A stretch of DNA of 64,000 nucleotides from Ruegeria sp. SCSIO 43209 (GTDB lineage: Bacteria > Pseudomonadota > Alphaproteobacteria > Rhodobacterales > Rhodobacteraceae): positions 2,815,001 to 2,879,000 of the forward strand of contig NZ_CP065359.1 of assembly GCF_019904295.1 (NCBI RefSeq), read 5' to 3'. The notes beneath the pieces were generated by a model that worked only from the letters and a program-made list of their open reading frames with translations, ran no database searches and was not told where the DNA came from. Each line of letters starts with the position of its first letter. Position 1 is the first letter of the stretch. This document shows, piece by piece, positions 44,048 to 53,049 of the stretch. The translations under genes were made by a program, and so were the position numbers.

Positions 44048-46021
44048 ATGAGACGTATTCTGTCGCTTGGAATAGCGATGATTCTGGCGCTGATGCTACA
44101 GCCGCATGCCACTCGTGCGGATGCGACGCAGGATTTGCGCGCGGGGCTCTATGAGATGCGCAAGGGCGATTGGAATGCCGCGCTGCGCGTGGCAGGCCAG
44201 CGTGGATCGGTGGCGCGGGACATTATTGTCTGGCATTGGCTACGCGAAGGTTTTGGCAGCTCGGGCGATGTACTGGTGTTTCTTGAGCGGCGCCCGGATT
44301 GGCCCGGTTTGGCCTGGCTGCGCCGTAAAAGCGAGCCATCATTCACCGGGGCCGATCCGAATCGAGTTCTGAAATTCTACGAAGGGTTGCCTCCGCAAAC
44401 AGCAGAAGGTGCTTTGAATTATGCCGTGGCCTTGAAAAGCCAAGGCCGCAATGGTGAAGCAGAAGCCGACGTCGTAACCGCGTGGCGAACTATGCCGATG
44501 GGGTCGGGCCTACAAAAGGATTATCTTGAGAACTTCGGGAAGCTTCTGAGACCACATCACGAGGCCAGGTTGGATCGGATGTTGTGGGATGGGCATCTTG
44601 TCAGCGCCGGGCGGATGCTGCCCCTGGTCAACTCTGATCAGCGCAAACTGGCCGAGGCGCGCATTGCCCTGCAAAAGCGCGAAAACGGAGTGGACGGCAA
44701 AGTCGCCGCAGTGCCGGAATCACTGGCCAAAGACCCTGGCCTGGCATTTGATCGTTTCGTGTGGCGGGATCGCAAAGAACTGGACGACAGCGCCATTGAT
44801 CTGATGTTGGCACGCTCGACCGGACCAAAATCGCTGGGTGAACCCGACAAATGGGCGGAAGGGCGACGCAGACTGGCACGTCTTGAGATGCGCACGGGAG
44901 ATGCCGAACGCGCCTATGCGATTGCCGCCAATCACCACATGACCCCCGAAATGGGCTATGGCTATGCTGATTTGGAGTGGCTCTCGGGATTTCTGGCGCT
45001 GCGCAAGCTGAATGATCCGGCCACGGCGGTGCGGCATTTCCAGAATTTCTCGGAGGCGGTGCAATCGCCGATTTCGAAGGGTCGCGGTGGATATTGGCTG
45101 GGCCGCGCCTATGCGGCGCAGGGGGATGCTGACAAGGCGCACGAGGCTTATGCCGAAGGCGCGAACTATCAGACCTCGTTCTACGGGTTGCTGGCGGCGG
45201 AACAAATCGGCCGTCCGTTTGACAGCGAATTGGCCAACCCACGCCGCGCGCCGCATTGGAAACAAGCCGCATTCGCTGACTCAAGCGTGTTGGAGGCTGG
45301 ATTGCTGTTGCAGCGCGCAGGAGAGGGAAACCTTTCAGAACGGTTTCTGACCCATTTGGTGGAAGGTCTCGATCAAACCCAGGCCGCTCAGCTGGGTGAC
45401 CTGGTGATCGAACTGAACGAACCGCATCTGGCCGTCATGATCGCCAAGCGCGCGGCAACAACCGGTGTTGTTTTGCCTGCCGCTTATTACCCAGTGCACC
45501 CGGTCGCAGATATGGGACTTCCCATGGCGAAGGAAATGACGCTGGCAATTGCCCGACGCGAAAGTGAGTTCGATCCGGTAGTCATCAGTGGCGCAGGCGC
45601 GCGCGGTTTGATGCAGGTCATGCCCGCTACCGCCAAACTTGTGGCTCAGGATTTGGGTATTCTGGGTGGCCATAAAACCGCGCGCCTAACCTCGGACTGG
45701 CAATATAACGCAAAGCTGGGGGCGAATTATCTTGCAACGCTTGCAGAGGACTTCAACGGCAATGTCGTGATGATGGCCGCTGGATATAACGCGGGGCCAA
45801 GACGGCCGATTTCGTGGATGGAACGCTATGGCGACCCGCGCCGGGGCCAGGTGGACGTGATCGACTGGATTGAGACCATTCCTTTCAAGGAGACGCGCAA
45901 CTATGTCATGCGTGTCGCCGAAAGCCTGCCGGTCTATCGCGCTCGGCTTGGGCAGCCAGCTTTACCAGTGCCATTCTCAAAGGAACTAACCGGTTCAACC
46001 CTTTCGTCGTTCGCGCCATAA
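44048..46021 (+). CDS. Soluble lytic murein transglycosylase (Slt-type)
   Basis: Periplasmic enzyme that cleaves peptidoglycan glycan strands to anhydro-muropeptides. The 657-residue protein begins with a signal peptide (MRRILSLGIAMILALML), then a long alpha-helical superhelix (residues about 30-480), and ends with the SLT domain: ARRESEFDPV with the catalytic Glu, GARGLMQVMPATA and NAGP. ATG at 44048 gives the cleanest signal peptide; ATG at 44039 is also possible. The 3' end overlaps the convergent transporter gene by 27 bases. Confidence 0.93.
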   Translation: MRRILSLGIAMILALMLQPHATRADATQDLRAGLYEMRKGDWNAALRVAGQRGSVARDIIVWHWLREGFGSSGDVLVFLERRPDWPGLAWLRRKSEPSFTGADPNRVLKFYEGLPPQTAEGALNYAVALKSQGRNGEAEADVVTAWRTMPMGSGLQKDYLENFGKLLRPHHEARLDRMLWDGHLVSAGRMLPLVNSDQRKLAEARIALQKRENGVDGKVAAVPESLAKDPGLAFDRFVWRDRKELDDSAIDLMLARSTGPKSLGEPDKWAEGRRRLARLEMRTGDAERAYAIAANHHMTPEMGYGYADLEWLSGFLALRKLNDPATAVRHFQNFSEAVQSPISKGRGGYWLGRAYAAQGDADKAHEAYAEGANYQTSFYGLLAAEQIGRPFDSELANPRRAPHWKQAAFADSSVLEAGLLLQRAGEGNLSERFLTHLVEGLDQTQAAQLGDLVIELNEPHLAVMIAKRAATTGVVLPAAYYPVHPVADMGLPMAKEMTLAIARRESEFDPVVISGAGARGLMQVMPATAKLVAQDLGILGGHKTARLTSDWQYNAKLGANYLATLAEDFNGNVVMMAAGYNAGPRRPISWMERYGDPRRGQVDVIDWIETIPFKETRNYVMRVAESLPVYRARLGQPALPVPFSKELTGSTLSSFAP

Positions 46022-46864
46022 GGTGAACAGGCCCGCCGCGATCACCAAAGCTGCGCCCAGAACAACCTCGGGGCGCAGGGTTTCGTGGAAGATCGTGATG
46101 CCGAGAATTGCGCTCCACATCAGATGGAAATAGGCAAAGGGTTGCACGGCGCTGGCCTCGGCCATTTCGTAGCACTTAATCAATAGCCAGTGTCCCAGAG
46201 CGCCTGCGATGCAAAGCGACCCCATCCAAAACCAATCGCTGCTGGCCATGGGTTCCCAAAACCAGACACCGACAGCAGTCATTGCGACTGCACCAGCCAC
46301 CCCAGTCCAGAAAAAACTGGTCGCGGTACTGTCCCGCCGAGCCGCATACCGTGTCAGCAGGCCATAAATCGCGAACATAAACGCCGAGATCAGCGGGATC
46401 ACAGCCCAAGGGTTGAACACACCGGCACCGGGCTGCAGGATGATCAACACCCCGATGCAGCCGACCCCGATGGCGGCCCAGCGACGCCAGCCGACTTTCT
46501 CACCCAGAACCGGGCCGCTGAGAGCAGCGATCAACAGCGGATAGCTGATGAAAACGGCCTGGCTTTCAATCAAGCCCAGAATGGTAAAGCTGAAAACGGC
46601 GACACAAATTTCTGCGGCCAGTAACACACCCCGGAATATCTGGAGTCCCAACTGGCTGGTTTGCGCCGCCGCCCGCAAACCTCCGCTAGATCTCGCAGCC
46701 AGAGCAATCACGAATGCGGCAAAGAACCAGTACCGGATCATCACCACCATATACGTATTGTAGGTACCGGCCAGATGGCGCGAAATCCCATCCTGCAAAG
46801 CAAACACGATCGTCGCGCTGACCATAAGCGCTATACCGGCGTTGACGTTGTTCTTCTGGCTCAT
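45995..46864 (-). CDS. EamA/DMT-superfamily transporter
   Basis: A 289-residue inner-membrane protein with ten predicted helices in two EamA repeats (second from about residue 145). Landmarks are VFALQDGISRHLAG, the loop FISYPLLIAALSGPVLGEKVGW after helix 4, and the closing PFAYFHLMWSAILGITIFHE. DMT proteins export metabolites such as amino acids or purines; the substrate is unknown. Its start overlaps the mnmD stop by four bases, implying cotranscription with mnmD. Confidence 0.88.
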   Translation of the reverse strand: MSQKNNVNAGIALMVSATIVFALQDGISRHLAGTYNTYMVVMIRYWFFAAFVIALAARSSGGLRAAAQTSQLGLQIFRGVLLAAEICVAVFSFTILGLIESQAVFISYPLLIAALSGPVLGEKVGWRRWAAIGVGCIGVLIILQPGAGVFNPWAVIPLISAFMFAIYGLLTRYAARRDSTATSFFWTGVAGAVAMTAVGVWFWEPMASSDWFWMGSLCIAGALGHWLLIKCYEMAEASAVQPFAYFHLMWSAILGITIFHETLRPEVVLGAALVIAAGLFTLWRERRKG

Positions 46865-47526
46865 TGCTTCACCGCCCGGGTCATGTGCCGTTTACGGCCA
46901 AAGCCGGGGCTGCGGGTAACATCAAAACCTGCGTCGGATAGGCCCCGACGCACGAAACCCGCGGCAGTATAGGTTGCCGCTGTACCGCCTTGAATCGTGT
47001 GCTCCGCCACCTGCTGCATCAGGTCAGCCTCCCACAGCTCGGGGTTTTTTGCGGGTGAGAAGCCATCCAGAAACCACGCATCTGCCTCACCTGCCCATGT
47101 GGGCAAGGTCTGGCGCGCGTCTCCGACGTTGACCTCAAGATGCAACGTGTCCAGCACGCATTTCTGCCCATTCCATGTTTTCAGAAAGCGATCGGCCCAC
47201 GGTGTCATCTCGGGGAAGGCGGCTAAAGCACGCGCCATATCGTCAGGCGCCATCGGAAAAGCCTCGAAGCTGGTGAACCGTAAAGGTGTAGTCTGCCCTG
47301 CTGCTTCCCACGCCGACCACGCGGTCAACAGATTCAGGCCGGTGCCAAAGCCTAGTTCAGCGATGTGAAACCCCGGTACAAAGCGCGTTGGCAGATCGTT
47401 GCCTGCCAGAAACACATGCCGCGTTTCCTCTAACCCGTTCTGCAACGAGTAATAGGGGTCATCGAACCGATCCGAGACCGGGATCTGGTCTTCCGTCCAA
47501 GTAAGTTCGGCGCGCTGGTCTGACAT
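46861..47526 (-). CDS. mnmD: tRNA U34 methyltransferase MnmD (stand-alone)
   Basis: SAM-dependent methyltransferase that completes mnm5s2U at the tRNA wobble base; in enterobacteria it is the N-terminal half of MnmC. The 221-residue protein has WTEDQIPVSDRFDDPYYS, the SAM site HIAELGFGTGLNLLTAW, and the signature WFLDGFSPAKNPELW followed by GGTAATYTAAGFVRRGL. A separate FAD-oxidase gene similar to the MnmC C-terminal half starts 56 bases away on the opposite strand, so the two halves are split and divergent. Confidence 0.93.
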   Translation of the reverse strand: MSDQRAELTWTEDQIPVSDRFDDPYYSLQNGLEETRHVFLAGNDLPTRFVPGFHIAELGFGTGLNLLTAWSAWEAAGQTTPLRFTSFEAFPMAPDDMARALAAFPEMTPWADRFLKTWNGQKCVLDTLHLEVNVGDARQTLPTWAGEADAWFLDGFSPAKNPELWEADLMQQVAEHTIQGGTAATYTAAGFVRRGLSDAGFDVTRSPGFGRKRHMTRAVKQ

Positions 47527-47581
47527 CGGGGAATCCTGTAGCTAAGCGGCGCGACACTGAACAACGAAAAGGGGATTGGCA

Positions 47582-48616
47582 ATGGTCGATGTGACGGTGC
47601 GGGGCGCAGGAATATTTGGCCTCTCCATCGCTTGGACCTGCGCACGGCGCGGCGCGAAGGTTCAGATCGTCGACCCATTTGGTCCGGGCGCGGGGTCCAG
47701 TGGAGGGCTTGTTGGCGCGCTGGCCCCACATGTACCCGAAAACTGGAACACCAAAAAGGCGTTCCAGTTTGAAAGTTTAATCATGGCTGAACCGTTCTGG
47801 AAACAGGTCGAGGCCACCGGTGGTGTGTCGCCCGGCTACGCACGTCTTGGGCGTCTGCAACCCATACCAAACGCACGCGGTTTGGAGCTGGCCCAAGCGC
47901 GTGAACAAACAGCTGCAACACTCTGGCAGGGTCAGGCTAATTGGCGCGTCCGGTTTATAGATCAGATTGGTGCCTGGTGCCCACCCAGCCCGACGGGATA
48001 TGTCGTCCACGATACGCTAAGCGCGCGCATGCACCCAAGGCGTGCCTGCGCAGCGCTGGTGGCCGCGCTTGCCGTAATGGGAGTAGAAGTTACCGCCGAA
48101 GCGCCCGACAAGGGACAAGTCGTACACGCCACTGGACTTGCGGGTCTGCAAGAGCTCAGCAAGGCGTTTGGCAAGACAATCGGTAACGGCGTGAAAGGAC
48201 AGGCGGCGTTGCTGCGATTTGATGCGGGCGACGTACCACAGTTGTTTGCCGATGCTGTTCATATCGTGCCTCATGCCGATGGTACGTTGGCCATTGGCTC
48301 GACATCAGAACGCGAATACGACGATCCGACCAGCACAGATGCCGCTCTGGACGATGTACTGGACCGCGCCATGCGTGCCGTGCCGGTCCTGCACGGGGCG
48401 GAAGTGATCGAACGCTGGGCCGGTGTCCGCCCCCGCAGCAAAAGCCGCGCGCCGATGCTGGGCGCGCATCCCCTGCACAAAGGGCAGTTTATCGCCAATG
48501 GGGGATTCAAGATCGGTTTTGGTATGGCACCGAAGGTGGCCGAGGTCATAGCCGACTTGATGCTGGAAGGGCGCGATAGAATCCCGCAGGATTTTCTGCC
48601 CGAAGCTTCACTCTGA
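47582..48616 (+). CDS. FAD-dependent oxidoreductase, MnmC C-terminal domain-like
   Basis: A DAO-type flavoprotein of 344 residues, with the nucleotide-binding motif VRGAGIFGLSIAWTCA, the adjoining GSSGGLVGALAPHV and the C-terminal RSKSRAPMLGAHP and NGGFKIGFGMAPKVAEV. Position beside mnmD and similarity to the FAD half of MnmC suggest that it removes the carboxymethyl group from cmnm5U in tRNA; a different amine oxidase role is possible. ATG at 47582 has AGGGG eight bases upstream. Its 3' end overlaps the next gene by nine bases. Confidence 0.85.
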   Translation: MVDVTVRGAGIFGLSIAWTCARRGAKVQIVDPFGPGAGSSGGLVGALAPHVPENWNTKKAFQFESLIMAEPFWKQVEATGGVSPGYARLGRLQPIPNARGLELAQAREQTAATLWQGQANWRVRFIDQIGAWCPPSPTGYVVHDTLSARMHPRRACAALVAALAVMGVEVTAEAPDKGQVVHATGLAGLQELSKAFGKTIGNGVKGQAALLRFDAGDVPQLFADAVHIVPHADGTLAIGSTSEREYDDPTSTDAALDDVLDRAMRAVPVLHGAEVIERWAGVRPRSKSRAPMLGAHPLHKGQFIANGGFKIGFGMAPKVAEVIADLMLEGRDRIPQDFLPEASL

Positions 48617-49420
48617 TTGCGGTATTGCCTTGGCTGACATGCATTGTCGGCCTCCGGGTCCACGCACCCAAAACTCCTGACCGTTCCGACACAGGGTCGC
48701 CGTTTCGAAATGCATCAGCGGCGACGACGCGCGAAATTTGAACTCTGCCAAGGGTCCCAACAGATCCGTTGCGAACAACATGAGGAATTGGGCCAGCAGA
48801 GGCCCATGGACAACCAGCCCGGCATAGCCTTCCACGTCGCGCGCATAGTCAAGATCGTAGTGGATCCGGTGTCCGTTAAACGTCAGCGCCGAATAGCGGA
48901 ACAGCAGGGTTGTATCAAATTCAACACTGCGGTGATCCAACTCATCCGTTCGGGCCGTCGGAACTTTTGGAGCCGGTGCGTTTGATGAGGGATCTTCACG
49001 ATAAACCAGATCCTGCCATTCGGTCACGCTCAGCGCGCCCTTTTGCCAAATCTCATGACGCAGTGTGACAAATGCCAACGGTCCGCTACGTCCTGTCTTT
49101 GCCACGGCACTTTCTCTGACCGTCCGACGCTCGGCTGCGACCCCTGCCACAAAGGGCTGATGAAACTGCAGTCGCCCACCTGCCCACATGCGCCTTGGTA
49201 GTCCCATATCGGGGATCAGACCTTGGCCTACCCGAGGATGTCCATCACGCCCCAGATCGCTCGGCACATGCGGCGACCAGAAATAGAGCTGATGAAAGAA
49301 GGGAGGTAGTACTGAGCCTGCCTCAATCGTCGGTTCCCGCCCCAATGCTACCTGCAGTGCAGCCGCTCGGGCAGGATCTACGACATCGGCCTGAGTCTCT
49401 ATCTGGTCTTGATCCTTCAT
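48608..49420 (-). CDS. MaoC/FAS1-like dehydratase (mesaconyl-C4-CoA hydratase-like)
   Basis: A 270-residue double hot-dog protein. The N-terminal half carries PPFFHQLYFWSPHVPSDLGRDGHP and MWAGGRLQF, and the C-terminal half the hydratase-2-type motif FNGHRIHYDLDYARDVEGYAG followed by LVVHGPLLAQFLM. These features mark the family that hydrates mesaconyl-C4-CoA or related enoyl-CoA thioesters; the exact CoA substrate is unclear. The gene stands alone. Start either 49420 (used here) or 49426. Confidence 0.82.
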   Translation of the reverse strand: MKDQDQIETQADVVDPARAAALQVALGREPTIEAGSVLPPFFHQLYFWSPHVPSDLGRDGHPRVGQGLIPDMGLPRRMWAGGRLQFHQPFVAGVAAERRTVRESAVAKTGRSGPLAFVTLRHEIWQKGALSVTEWQDLVYREDPSSNAPAPKVPTARTDELDHRSVEFDTTLLFRYSALTFNGHRIHYDLDYARDVEGYAGLVVHGPLLAQFLMLFATDLLGPLAEFKFRASSPLMHFETATLCRNGQEFWVRGPGGRQCMSAKAIPQSE

Positions 49421-49465
49421 CCGCATAACCTAGAAGTTGCGGTACAGACCGGCAAGCAAAGAGGA

Positions 49466-50008
49466 TTAAAACCCGGCCTCTGCCCGCAGCTTCTGCATCA
49501 GGTTATGCAGCGTATGCTCGTAGCGGTCGTTAGACAGCCGCCCGTCTGCATCAAATTCATTCGAGCTGTCCGCCAAGTGAAGCTCGGGACCTTGCAGAAT
49601 GCGTGGCTGAAAGGGGACCATGAAGGACCGCAAGATCATTTGCGCCCGCTCCCCCCCGGCCCGGCCCGCAGCCGCAGACATGACGGCGAGCGGTTTATCC
49701 ATCCAAGGCTTGCCCTTCGTCCGGCTGACCCAGTCCAGCGCGTTTTTTAGAACACCCGAAGGCCCTTTGTTGTATTCCGGGGTTGATATGATCACCGCGT
49801 GGGCCTGGGCAATCTGATCGGCCAAAACCTGCACGGTTTCAGGTATGCCTTCGCCAACTTCGAGATCGCCGTCATAGAGCGGCAGGTTCAGATCGGCCTC
49901 AATGAATGTGCCAGGGTCGAACAGGCGTGCAGCTTCGCGCAGCAATTTACGGTTGGTCGCATCCTGCCGTAGCGAGCCGGAAAGGCCAAGAAGGATCGGT
50001 TGGGACAT
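49466..50008 (-). CDS. NADPH-dependent FMN reductase family protein
   Basis: A 180-residue flavodoxin-fold protein. It begins ILLGLSGSLRQDATNRKLL (FMN phosphate loop, GSLRxxSxN-like) and has the PEYNKGPSGVLKNALDWVSR motif of the ChrR/azoreductase-like NADPH:FMN reductases, then MSAAAGRAGGERAQ. It probably reduces quinones or free flavins to protect against redox stress. It lies 45 bases downstream of the MaoC-like gene's start on the same strand. Confidence 0.9.
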   Translation of the reverse strand: MSQPILLGLSGSLRQDATNRKLLREAARLFDPGTFIEADLNLPLYDGDLEVGEGIPETVQVLADQIAQAHAVIISTPEYNKGPSGVLKNALDWVSRTKGKPWMDKPLAVMSAAAGRAGGERAQMILRSFMVPFQPRILQGPELHLADSSNEFDADGRLSNDRYEHTLHNLMQKLRAEAGF

Positions 50009-50104
50009 GGGGAAACTCCGCTTTGGTGTTTCCCCTTAGTTATCCCGAGACACCATCGAACCAAAGGCCCGATGACGCGCAGTCATTGTGCGCGAGACGC
50101 GTGA

Positions 50105-50776
50105 TCAGGTGTTGTCGCTGGGAACCACCACAATCTCGACCCGCCGGTTCTGGGCTTTCCCCTCGGGTGTCAGGTTCGATGCGATCGGGTTGTTTTCGCC
50201 TTGCCCGACAGTGGTGATACGGGCGTAGCTGACACCATTGGCCTGCAGAATATCAGCCACCGCATTGGCGCGGCGTTCAGACAGTCCGAGGTTGTAGGAC
50301 GCCTCTCCGTCACTGTCAGTATGACCGATAATCTGGACATTCGAATTCGGGTAGTTAACCAAATTCTGCCCCACCTTCACCAAATCGGCACGCAAGGCCG
50401 GGCGCACGGTGGAACTGTCGGTGTCAAAGGTGATGTCATTCGGAACCGTGACGATTAAGCGATCCCCGGCGTTGACGATCGTTATGCCGTCATTGGCCAG
50501 TTGCTGCCGCAGCTCTGCCGCCTGCCGGTCAAGTTGGTTGCCGATCACGCCACCGCCTGCGGCACCGATGGCACCACCGGCCAACGCCCCCAACAGTGGG
50601 TCAGAGTCATTGGCAATCGCGCCCACACCAGCGCCGATCAGACCACCCAGCAACGCGCCTTGCTTGGCATTCTGGTTGGGATCGTTCTGCACGCTGAGGG
50701 TGCCCGGGTCGGTACACGCCCCCAAAAACAGGGCTGAACACAGTCCAACCGTCAGTACACATTTGGAAATCGTCAT
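50105..50776 (-). CDS. OmpA-family peptidoglycan-binding lipoprotein
   Basis: A 223-residue outer-membrane lipoprotein. The signal ends LFLGAC, a lipobox with the lipidated cysteine at about residue 21. A glycine-zipper region follows (ALLGGLIGAGVGAIAN; ALAGGAIGAAGGGVIGNQL), and then an OmpA C-terminal domain (NSNVQIIGHTDSDGEASYNL, LSERRANAVADILQANGV) that binds diaminopimelate in peptidoglycan. The layout matches YiaD-type proteins. It probably tethers the outer membrane. Alone on its strand. Confidence 0.93.
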   Translation of the reverse strand: MTISKCVLTVGLCSALFLGACTDPGTLSVQNDPNQNAKQGALLGGLIGAGVGAIANDSDPLLGALAGGAIGAAGGGVIGNQLDRQAAELRQQLANDGITIVNAGDRLIVTVPNDITFDTDSSTVRPALRADLVKVGQNLVNYPNSNVQIIGHTDSDGEASYNLGLSERRANAVADILQANGVSYARITTVGQGENNPIASNLTPEGKAQNRRVEIVVVPSDNT

Positions 50777-50894
50777 TGAATCACCTTCTGCTCACGTACC
50801 CGTTCACCGGGTTTGTTTCGTTCCGCTTAGTATAACACAGTGAGAACAAAGAGCCTCAAGCAACAATTGAGTGAAATCGGCGAATACCTGCCAT

Positions 50895-51587
50895 TCAGGC
50901 GACCCCTTTGGAGCTATCCCAGCTGTTCTGCTCCTGCCAGATCGCGCGCAGAGGTTCCCCTTGCCCGCAGAAATGATCCTCGGTCAGTTCGCATGCCCAG
51001 ATCCGATCTGTGCGGAAATGGCGAAACCCGTTTCGCAGCTCGCACCACGCGGCCAGCATGGTGCATTCTATGTGGTAGATCAGGGCGACGGGCCGTATCG
51101 TGCGCTCGGTACGCTCATCTTCCGAATTCACGTAGGTGATGCGAATTTTACGTTCAGCCCGGATCGCTTCGCGATAGTTCACGACGGGCACACATCCCTT
51201 TTCCGGATCATCCATCGGTGCACCCCAGGGCGCAACCTGTAGCCAGTCGGCCGGCGCGCGCAGGGCCTCGATCTTCCGACAAACTCGGTCAGCGGCCTGT
51301 TGCAAGGTGCTGTCACCCGTGCGGGCCAGCATCGACAGGCCCACCCACAGGGCCTCAACCTCTTCCGCATCGAAATTCAATGGCGGCAGATCATAGCCGC
51401 GCCGCATCAAGTAGCCAACACCCGCTTCGCCTTCGATTGGCGTACGCTGGGCCTGCAACGCGGCAATATCGCGGTAGACGGTGCGCACCGAAACCTCGAG
51501 CTTGGCGGCCAACGCATCGGCCGTCACGGGCGCTTCAGCAGCACGCAAGATCTGAATGATTTCGAACAGACGTGTCGATCGGCGCAT
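50895..51587 (-). CDS. YafY-type transcriptional regulator (HTH + WYL)
   Basis: A 230-residue regulator with an N-terminal DeoR-like HTH (RLFEIIQILRAAEAPVTADA; ALAAKLEVSVRTVYRDIAAL) and a WYL domain (RIRPVALIYHIECTMLAAWC, here I-x2-T for W-x-L, ELRNGFRHFRTDRIW). WYL proteins sense ligands or nucleic acid; this type often controls one adjacent small gene. A 63-residue gene is divergent from it, with 104 bases between the starts. The effector is unknown. Confidence 0.88.
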   Translation of the reverse strand: MRRSTRLFEIIQILRAAEAPVTADALAAKLEVSVRTVYRDIAALQAQRTPIEGEAGVGYLMRRGYDLPPLNFDAEEVEALWVGLSMLARTGDSTLQQAADRVCRKIEALRAPADWLQVAPWGAPMDDPEKGCVPVVNYREAIRAERKIRITYVNSEDERTERTIRPVALIYHIECTMLAAWCELRNGFRHFRTDRIWACELTEDHFCGQGEPLRAIWQEQNSWDSSKGVA

Positions 51588-51691
51588 CCGGGTCTCCTAA
51601 AGATCTGCTGACAACTTAGCACACCCCCCTGACAAGGTGGTGTCAGGAGTGTTGGGCGAAGATTGGGCAATTGCAATTCAGGAGATTGACC

Positions 51692-51883
51692 ATGCCCTAC
51701 CTCGACAATCACGTCATGATGACCTTGAAACTGGATCGCTGGTCCCAAGATCACGTTTTGCGCGGATTCGAAATCGAACGTGAAATTGCCGCCGCACGGG
51801 AACGCCAAGTTATACGCCCGGTCAAACGCACCAGGCGGTTTTCGCTGGGAAACCTGAAGATGCTTTGGACCAGTAACGCTTAG
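51692..51883 (+). CDS. Small basic protein (63 residues), unknown function
   Basis: ATG at 51692 has AGGAG eight bases upstream. The product, which starts MPYLDNHVMMTLKLDRWSQD, is mostly helical and basic in its second half (AARERQVIRPVKRTRRF), with no signal peptide or membrane helix. Divergent from a YafY-type regulator, so it is a likely regulatory target. No family recognised. It ends two bases before the RluA-type gene's stop on the other strand. Confidence 0.65.
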   Translation: MPYLDNHVMMTLKLDRWSQDHVLRGFEIEREIAAARERQVIRPVKRTRRFSLGNLKMLWTSNA

Positions 51884-51885
51884 AA

Positions 51886-52533
51886 TCAGAACTCGGCTGG
51901 CGCGCGAAATTTCATCGACACCCCGCCTTCGGGATTTTTGAGGCGCAGTTCTTCCGAATGAAGCATCAACCGCGGGAAGTCGCGCGCCGCGCCATCGGCA
52001 TAAAACGGATCACCCAAGATAGGATGCCCCAGCGCCTGCATATGAACCCGCAACTGGTGCGATCGTCCGGTCTTGGGAGACAGGCGAACACGCGTTGTCT
52101 CGCCCTCGAATTTAACCACGCGCCAATCCGTAACAGCAGGCTTGCCGGTGTCGTGACAGACCATCTGACGGGGGCGATTGGGCCAATCGACGATCAGCGG
52201 CAGGTCAACCGTTCCCGTTTTTGGTTCTACCCGCCCCCATACGCGCGCGACATAAGTTTTGCGGGTCTGGCGATTTTCGAACTGTAGCCCCAGATGCCGC
52301 TGGGCATGCGGCGTCTGTGCAAACACCATTACACCGGATGTATCCCGATCCAACCGATGCACCAGCAACGCTTGTGGAAACGCAACTTGCACGCGGGTTA
52401 GCAGACAATCAGCAAGATGCGCGCCCCGCCCCGGCACCGATAACAAACCCGCCGGCTTGTTCACCACGATCAATTGCGTGTCTTCAAACAGCACATCCAG
52501 AGGAGAGTTTGGGGGATCATAGGTTTCGCTCAT
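51886..52533 (-). CDS. rluA: RluA-family pseudouridine synthase
   Basis: A 215-residue synthase without an S4 domain, the length of enterobacterial RluA. It has NKPAGLLSVPGRG, the catalytic VHRLDRDTSGVMVFA (Asp), the KTYVARVWG segment and a C-terminal TGRSHQLRVHMQALGHPILGDP motif. RluA modifies U746 of 23S rRNA and U32 of some tRNAs; specificity here is inferred from size and the lack of an S4 domain. Confidence 0.88.
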   Translation of the reverse strand: MSETYDPPNSPLDVLFEDTQLIVVNKPAGLLSVPGRGAHLADCLLTRVQVAFPQALLVHRLDRDTSGVMVFAQTPHAQRHLGLQFENRQTRKTYVARVWGRVEPKTGTVDLPLIVDWPNRPRQMVCHDTGKPAVTDWRVVKFEGETTRVRLSPKTGRSHQLRVHMQALGHPILGDPFYADGAARDFPRLMLHSEELRLKNPEGGVSMKFRAPAEF

Positions 52534-52630
52534 GCGCGCTTGCCTATCTCAGGCGGCCCCCTCCCGCAACGTCGTCCTTGCGTGAGTGAAAAGGTTCAGC
52601 AACTCTTTGGTCAACAAGAGGGAAGACGGT

Positions 52631-53041
52631 ATGCACCCGACGATCAAACGAATGCAAGAAGTGGTGGCCAAAGGCGATGAAGGCCTGATCCAAGAGTTGC
52701 TGGCCGAAGATGTGCGGTTTTCACCACCCACTTACTACAGCACCTGGACCGGGCGTGAACCTGTTGCAGCGGTTCTGGGTCATGTGGGTCAGGTGTTTTC
52801 CGAATTTCAGTATCGTCGGATCATGGGCGACGGCGACGATTGGGCATTGGAGTTTCAATGCAAAGTCGGTGCCTTGGACGCCGTGGGTGTAGACTTGATC
52901 ACGCTGAACGCAGACGGACTTATTCAGGAATTTGAGGTCGTCATGCGTCCTTACAAGACCGTCGGAGCCTTGCGCGAAGCCATGATGGCACGAGTTATGA
53001 AAGATGCGCGCTTTCTAAAGTTCAAAGATGCGCTGAGCTAA
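52631..53041 (+). CDS. SnoaL-like/NTF2-superfamily protein
   Basis: A 136-residue small alpha/beta-barrel protein: MHPTIKRMQEVVAKGDEGLI, ELLAEDVRFSPPTYYSTWTG, then strands (WALEFQCKVGALDAVGVDLI) and IQEFEVVMRPYKTVGALREA. This is the pattern of SnoaL-like/ketosteroid-isomerase-like domains. The ligand or reaction is unknown. ATG at 52631 is preceded by GAGGGA; the open frame upstream to 52586 is not needed. It is followed nine bases later by the SGNH hydrolase gene, probably cotranscribed. Confidence 0.85.
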   Translation: MHPTIKRMQEVVAKGDEGLIQELLAEDVRFSPPTYYSTWTGREPVAAVLGHVGQVFSEFQYRRIMGDGDDWALEFQCKVGALDAVGVDLITLNADGLIQEFEVVMRPYKTVGALREAMMARVMKDARFLKFKDALS

Positions 53042-53049
53042 CGGTTCCT

